From a virus: 42,869 nucleotides of DNA. This document shows positions 39,172-42,869 of the stretch, in pieces (the stretch's first letter is position 1; the number at the start of each line of letters is the position of its first letter). The position numbers and the translations under genes were made by a program. The DNA is taken from positions 1 to 42,869 of the IMG/VR virus record IMGVR_UViG_3300035698_007432; one strand, given 5' to 3'. The notes beneath the pieces are model-generated. The model was not told the DNA's origin, ran no database searches, and saw only the letters and a program-made list of their open reading frames with translations.

Positions 39172-41145
39172 TTACGGAGCCGGGAAGGTGGTGGATACAA
39201 CGGCCACGCGCGCGACCCACTGCACCACGTCGCCCGTTGCATCCGCGTCCATCACTTCAATCTTGAGCGCGTCATTCGGATCATCCGCCGCGGCCTGAGC
39301 ATCAAAGCTCACGTCGTCCGCGTCATCAATCGTAGTCACCGACATCCCGCGCACCGTGGTCGTGCCACCGTCGTTTTCACACAGGCCAATCACATTGAAC
39401 GCGAAGCTCTTGGCCGCGCCCGCCGTCATCCCAACGATCTTGGCCTCAAAGTTCCAAGTCGTGTCCACGGGGATGTTCAACTGGTCGGCGGTTCCGTCGA
39501 GATACAACTCGTGCCAGTTAGCATCCCCGTGCGTAACCGCATCCCGCATAATAACCACGAAGCCCTGCGCGTCGCCATTAGAAACAAACTTCCCCGCGGC
39601 GTGCGCCTGCATCCCATACTGGTCAGCGAGGCCGTCATAACCGCCTGCGATTGCCGCGTAACTTGCGCTAGCAACATTGGTGTTTCCACCGCCAACCGTA
39701 GCGCCAAAAGCGCCGCTGGCAATGTTATTATACCCACCGCCAATAGTTGCATAAGCACCACTGCTTGTATTACCGGAGCCGCCGCCAACGGTCGCATGCG
39801 CGGCGGTCACGTCGTTGGACTGCCCACCGCCGATAAAGCCATGTGTCCCTGCCGTCTTAATCTCGTTGGCCTGCCCCCCGCCAATAACACTATAGGTACG
39901 GGACGCGGCGATGTCGTTGTTGAGGCCCCCGCCGATAAAGCCGTAAGTTGCCAACGCAACAATGTCATTGCCTTCCCCACCGCAGATGGTAGACACGTCC
40001 GCAGCAGCCCCGTTGGTGTCGCCGCCACCCACGAAGGAGTGAGTTGCTGAAGCTGTATTAGAATCGCCCCCACAAATCGTTGCGTAAGTCTGAACCGCCG
40101 TATGAGCATACCCGCCACAAATGGTCGAGTAATTACTGCCCGCGTTATGATCTAAACCCCCACCGACCGTCGCGTAACTCCCCGCGGCATCGTTGTCTTC
40201 ACCGCCGCTAACCGTCGAGCCGACCGCGCCCGCCGTGTTTTCCGTACCCCCGCCAATCACCGAGTAGTCCCCGCTGGCAACCTCACCGGCATTAAGGCGT
40301 GACATCTGAAGGTCAACCGCCCCATCCCCGCGCGCGTTCCCCCCCGAACTCGTTCTAAATGCGCCGGTTCCGTTCGGCTCGACAACGATGTCACCATCCA
40401 CGATAGACGTGGTGATCTTGAATGCCTGTACGTCAAGATCAGCGCCAAGCTGCGGGGTCACATCATCAATCATGTCGTGGAAATGTAACCCGGCGGCGTC
40501 ACTCCCGTCCGTCAGCGTTTCCGCCTCAGCCCCTAAGATGTTCGTGGCGGCGAAGAAGGTCTGCGCCTCAGTCAGCAGGGCGAAGGTTCCAATGTTAACC
40601 CACGCCGCCCCGTTATACGCCGTGAGCATGTTCGAGGTTTCATCGAGCGTCACCGCGCCCTCATCAGGGGTGAAGTCCTCCCACAGCAGGCCACTCCATT
40701 CGTAGATATGGTCGGCGACAACTGCCTGCCCTGTCACGCTGCCGACGCCGGTACCCGTGTTCAAATACCGGTCACCCGCACCCGGCCCGGCGGGTTCTGC
40801 CGCCGTGAAGTCGAGGATGTTAATGACAGACTCTTGCCAATCAAAACCAAGACCGGCTGCCCCGCCCCCCGTGCTGATCCACACCGCTGCCGTGGGCGTC
40901 GGGTCGATACAAACAAAGATTTCGCTCGTGATGGTATTAAGCCACTTCGACCAGATGTTAAAGGTGCCCCGGCCTGCCGTATTCGCCGAGTCATCGTTCG
41001 CCGTGGGGTTAATGATAGCGTTGCCAATGACTTCTCCCGCGCGGTCAGCCAACGCTTTGAGGGCAACCTCAATGTGCTGCGTGCCCGTGGCACCGGGCGC
41101 GGTGAAAACAGTCAGGCCCTTATATGTAGTCGTCGCCGGGGGCAT
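39172..41145 (-). CDS. Tail fibre with YadA-like head repeats
   Basis: A 657-residue protein. Residues 1-290 are a mixed beta N-terminal part (tail attachment candidate). Residues 293-506 consist of about 14 repeats with core xxSxIGGGxxNxA, each 14-18 residues (YSVIGGGTENTAG, YATVGGGLDHNAG, HGFIGGGQSNDVT), the left-handed beta-roll head-repeat pattern known from YadA-like trimeric adhesins. The last 150 residues (QGFVVIMRDAVTHGDANWHE, WNFEAKIVGMTAGAAKSFAF) form the typical C-terminal fold of phage fibres. Two cysteines recur as TICGG. AGGGA lies 7 bases before the ATG. It probably forms a trimeric host-binding fibre. Confidence 0.85.
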   Translation of the reverse strand: MPPATTTYKGLTVFTAPGATGTQHIEVALKALADRAGEVIGNAIINPTANDDSANTAGRGTFNIWSKWLNTITSEIFVCIDPTPTAAVWISTGGGAAGLGFDWQESVINILDFTAAEPAGPGAGDRYLNTGTGVGSVTGQAVVADHIYEWSGLLWEDFTPDEGAVTLDETSNMLTAYNGAAWVNIGTFALLTEAQTFFAATNILGAEAETLTDGSDAAGLHFHDMIDDVTPQLGADLDVQAFKITTSIVDGDIVVEPNGTGAFRTSSGGNARGDGAVDLQMSRLNAGEVASGDYSVIGGGTENTAGAVGSTVSGGEDNDAAGSYATVGGGLDHNAGSNYSTICGGYAHTAVQTYATICGGDSNTASATHSFVGGGDTNGAAADVSTICGGEGNDIVALATYGFIGGGLNNDIAASRTYSVIGGGQANEIKTAGTHGFIGGGQSNDVTAAHATVGGGSGNTSSGAYATIGGGYNNIASGAFGATVGGGNTNVASASYAAIAGGYDGLADQYGMQAHAAGKFVSNGDAQGFVVIMRDAVTHGDANWHELYLDGTADQLNIPVDTTWNFEAKIVGMTAGAAKSFAFNVIGLCENDGGTTTVRGMSVTTIDDADDVSFDAQAAADDPNDALKIEVMDADATGDVVQWVARVAVVSTTFPAP

Positions 41146-41159
41146 TCAGTGTCCCTCAC

Positions 41160-41495
41160 TTACTCTGTCACGTTCGGCAGGCATCGGATGGTGCCCGTCA
41201 CAATCACGTTGCCCGCCCCGCCCGCGTCAATGTATACATAGCGCAGATTGACGTTCTCGATGATGCGCGACAGTTCGGCAACGGGGATGATATGCCACAC
41301 GTCCGCTCCTGCCGTCTGCTCCACTTGGTCGCGGAACGAATATCGGGCGGGCACCGCGCCGTTACCCTGTATGCGAAGCTCACTGAACACCGCGCCGGGT
41401 TCATCCACCCACGTGCGCGCATCAAGCCGCTGCGTCTGTAACGCCCCGGCGATGGCACGTAGAGTTGCAAACTTGGTATGCGTTCGGTTTGCCAT
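41160..41495 (-). CDS. Small beta protein, unknown function
   Basis: A protein of 111 residues with AAGGAG 6-9 bases before the ATG at 41495. It reads as a beta sandwich: ATLRAIAGALQTQRLDARTW, FSELRIQGNGAVPARYSFRD, DVWHIIPVAELSRIIENVNL, RYVYIDAGGAGNVIVTGTIR. It shows no membrane span or catalytic motif. Its position directly before the fibre gene suggests a fibre-linked or adaptor protein. A copy of the palindrome overlaps the end of the gene before it, 21 bases from its start. Confidence 0.65.
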   Translation of the reverse strand: MANRTHTKFATLRAIAGALQTQRLDARTWVDEPGAVFSELRIQGNGAVPARYSFRDQVEQTAGADVWHIIPVAELSRIIENVNLRYVYIDAGGAGNVIVTGTIRCLPNVTE

Positions 41496-41507
41496 GCCAG
41501 AGTCTCC

Positions 41508-42869
41508 TTACTCATTTGACACGATGTCAATCGTCACGTCGTCTCCGGTGAAGAACTGCTCAATCTTTCTCCCAGCTTCGGTATCCACCAAAGCAACCAC
41601 TGCCCCCTCAACCACACGGACAGTCGCGGCGTCGTTGTCCACACCCGCCTTCTCTGCGACGGCAAGGAACTCACGCAGGCGCGCGTGAGGGAAGGTGAAG
41701 GTGATGGCGTCGTCGGTATCTTCTTCCATCTTAGCGATTGCCCTGTCCGTATACCCAACAGACTTCAGGAACGCGCGGGCTTCCTTCTTGTTCATCCCGC
41801 CCATCACCTTCGCCCCGGCATCAGACATCTTGAGTGTTTTTTTGGCAATCGACAACTGATGCCTTTGCGGGACAGAGAGGCTTTTCATAATCGCCTCGTC
41901 GGTGGACTCACCAAACTTCTTGTACGAGTTGATAAGCATCATCTTCTCGCCGGTAGTAAAGCTGGCGAGAGGCTTGTTGAAATTAGGGTTCAGGCCCAAC
42001 TTGTCGAGCAGTTCAGCGCGCCCGTTCTTGTCTAACTTCTTCCATATCTTGGCGAGCTTCTTCTCGCCGCGGACGTTTTCCTCATCGACGGACTCGCCCC
42101 AATCATCACTGGCAGAATACACGAGGGCGCGCTGACCGACCTTCTCCATCGCGGCTTCGGCTTCCTTGTCAGACAGGCCAGTGAACAGGACGACATCCGG
42201 CTGGTTACTCCAACCGTACTGCGTATCCGTCCAAACCTTCGTCGCTCCGGCCTTCTTCAGCGCGGCGGTAATCTTCTTGACGTTGTACCCCTCAGTCCAC
42301 TTGGCATACAGTATCCCCTTCTTCTGCCGCTTGGCCTCGTCAGTGGATTCGTCCATGCGCTTAACGGGGGTCACCTTCTGATCCTGCGGCAACTTCTCCT
42401 CCTTAAACGTACCGAGTGCGAAGGCGACGGCTCCCGACTTAACGAACACGCCCCTAATCTTGTCCCGCCACTTATACGTGAACAGGTCACCGTCCTTCAA
42501 CTTCCGATACGGAGTGTCCGCTCCGTTCCTTCGCATCAGGCGGTTACGCAGGAACTTCACGAGCTTCGGATCGTCCGCGCCCATCGTGGCTTCGTCGGTG
42601 GACTCGTTCTTGGCAAGCGCAGCGAGCGCCGCCTTCTTGCCCCCGTCCTTCTTGTAGTAAGTACCGATCATCTTGCCGAACCGCGGCGGGCCTTGGCCGA
42701 CGATGGGAGCGAACGCCTTCCACGGGTGGGTTTCACCCGGCACCGGCTTATACTTCGAGAGGAAGCCAAGGACTTTGCCGCTGACAGTCGAGACCATGTA
42801 CCAGTCTTCGGTCTTGGCCCCGCCGTGCTTGAGCTTCTTGAGGTCGTACTTTGCCTCGTCCACGGACTC
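41508..42869 (-). CDS. Modular protein of ESxDEA-tagged segments (5' end outside window)
   Basis: The frame is open to the right edge, so the N-terminus is missing. The visible part, about 453 residues, is built of six modules, each starting with ESVDEA, ESTDEA or a close variant: at residue -1, 87, 172, 257, 319 and a degenerate EEDTDDA near 380 (numbered from the GTG at 42863). Spacings are about 88, 85, 85, 62 and 62. Modules are basic and differ from one another (DWYMVSTVSGKVLGFLSKYK; DGDLFTYKWRDKIRGVF; NVKKITAALKKAGATKVWTD). The layout fits a polyprotein of small internal head proteins separated by a processing or targeting tag. That role is inferred. Confidence 0.7.
   Translation of the reverse strand, partial: ESVDEAKYDLKKLKHGGAKTEDWYMVSTVSGKVLGFLSKYKPVPGETHPWKAFAPIVGQGPPRFGKMIGTYYKKDGGKKAALAALAKNESTDEATMGADDPKLVKFLRNRLMRRNGADTPYRKLKDGDLFTYKWRDKIRGVFVKSGAVAFALGTFKEEKLPQDQKVTPVKRMDESTDEAKRQKKGILYAKWTEGYNVKKITAALKKAGATKVWTDTQYGWSNQPDVVLFTGLSDKEAEAAMEKVGQRALVYSASDDWGESVDEENVRGEKKLAKIWKKLDKNGRAELLDKLGLNPNFNKPLASFTTGEKMMLINSYKKFGESTDEAIMKSLSVPQRHQLSIAKKTLKMSDAGAKVMGGMNKKEARAFLKSVGYTDRAIAKMEEDTDDAITFTFPHARLREFLAVAEKAGVDNDAATVRVVEGAVVALVDTEAGRKIEQFFTGDDVTIDIVSNE
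41516..41530. repeat. Recurring palindrome, copy 6 (TTGACACGATGTCAA)
   Basis: This inverted repeat with one arm mismatch forms the last codons of the modular gene (IDIVSN) and precedes the AAGGAG ribosome site of the next gene. Confidence 0.75.

Noticed and set aside
9706-41530. The palindromes as -35 boxes of promoters
   Set aside because: No -10 box at 16-19 bases in either direction at the copies I checked.
1-42869. CRISPR arrays, tRNA genes, integrase, insertion sequences, portal or terminase genes
   Set aside because: None could be recognised on either strand.

Overview
The window is one stretch of a tailed bacteriophage genome and holds a contractile-tail (myovirus) structural region. 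All 36 protein-coding entries I accept, one of them a frameshift extension, lie on the minus strand, so the genes read from the right edge to the left edge. They are packed head to tail with overlaps of a few bases (TAATG, ATGA and GTGA junctions). The major capsid protein and the capsid protease resemble T4 gp23 and gp21. Sheath, tube, tape measure, LysM-like, hub and spike proteins follow in the usual myovirus order. No portal, terminase, replication, tRNA or integrase gene is visible, so this is part of a larger genome. The host cannot be told from the sequence. Base composition is moderately GC-rich throughout, with no obvious foreign island.

In transcription order, the right part (42869-38246) encodes a modular protein built from segments that each begin with an ESxDEA tag, then a small protein, a fibre with YadA-like head repeats, a HxHW-containing virion-type protein and a small helical protein. 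A promoter and a hairpin near 38.2 kb mark a new transcription unit. It begins with an acidic/basic core-like protein and two small unknowns. Next come a zeta-toxin-like P-loop kinase and a 2583-residue multi-enzyme protein with a perfect Nudix box and a HipA/PI-kinase-like catalytic core. I judge this kinase plus giant-protein pair to be the most unusual part of the window. It fits a set of effectors packaged in the virion and delivered with the DNA, but that is inference.

The middle part (27494-18601) holds an unknown protein, three beta-rich putative decoration or surface proteins with related domains, a 53-residue zinc-ribbon protein, a small overlapping gene, a fused protease-scaffold and the major capsid protein. 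A strong intrinsic terminator follows the capsid gene. The neck cluster (18467-12364) contains a protein with a peripheral-subunit-binding-like C-terminus, a neck/adaptor candidate, a cupin, a coiled-coil membrane protein, tail-completion candidates and a degenerate staphylococcal-nuclease-like protein. The tail cluster (12343-1) encodes sheath, tube, a zinc-ribbon assembly chaperone with a probable +1 frameshift extension, tape measure, baseplate tube protein, LysM-like wedge protein, hub, and an OB-fold spike that runs off the left edge.

Three patterns cross gene boundaries. A 15-base palindrome, TTGACACNGTGTCAA, occurs six times, five of them at gene junctions. A roughly 90-110 residue beta domain recurs in the spike, the sheath and two surface-type proteins. 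ESxDEA-like tags recur in the first protein. No stretch longer than 133 bases lacks a gene; the gaps that hold something are listed as sites.
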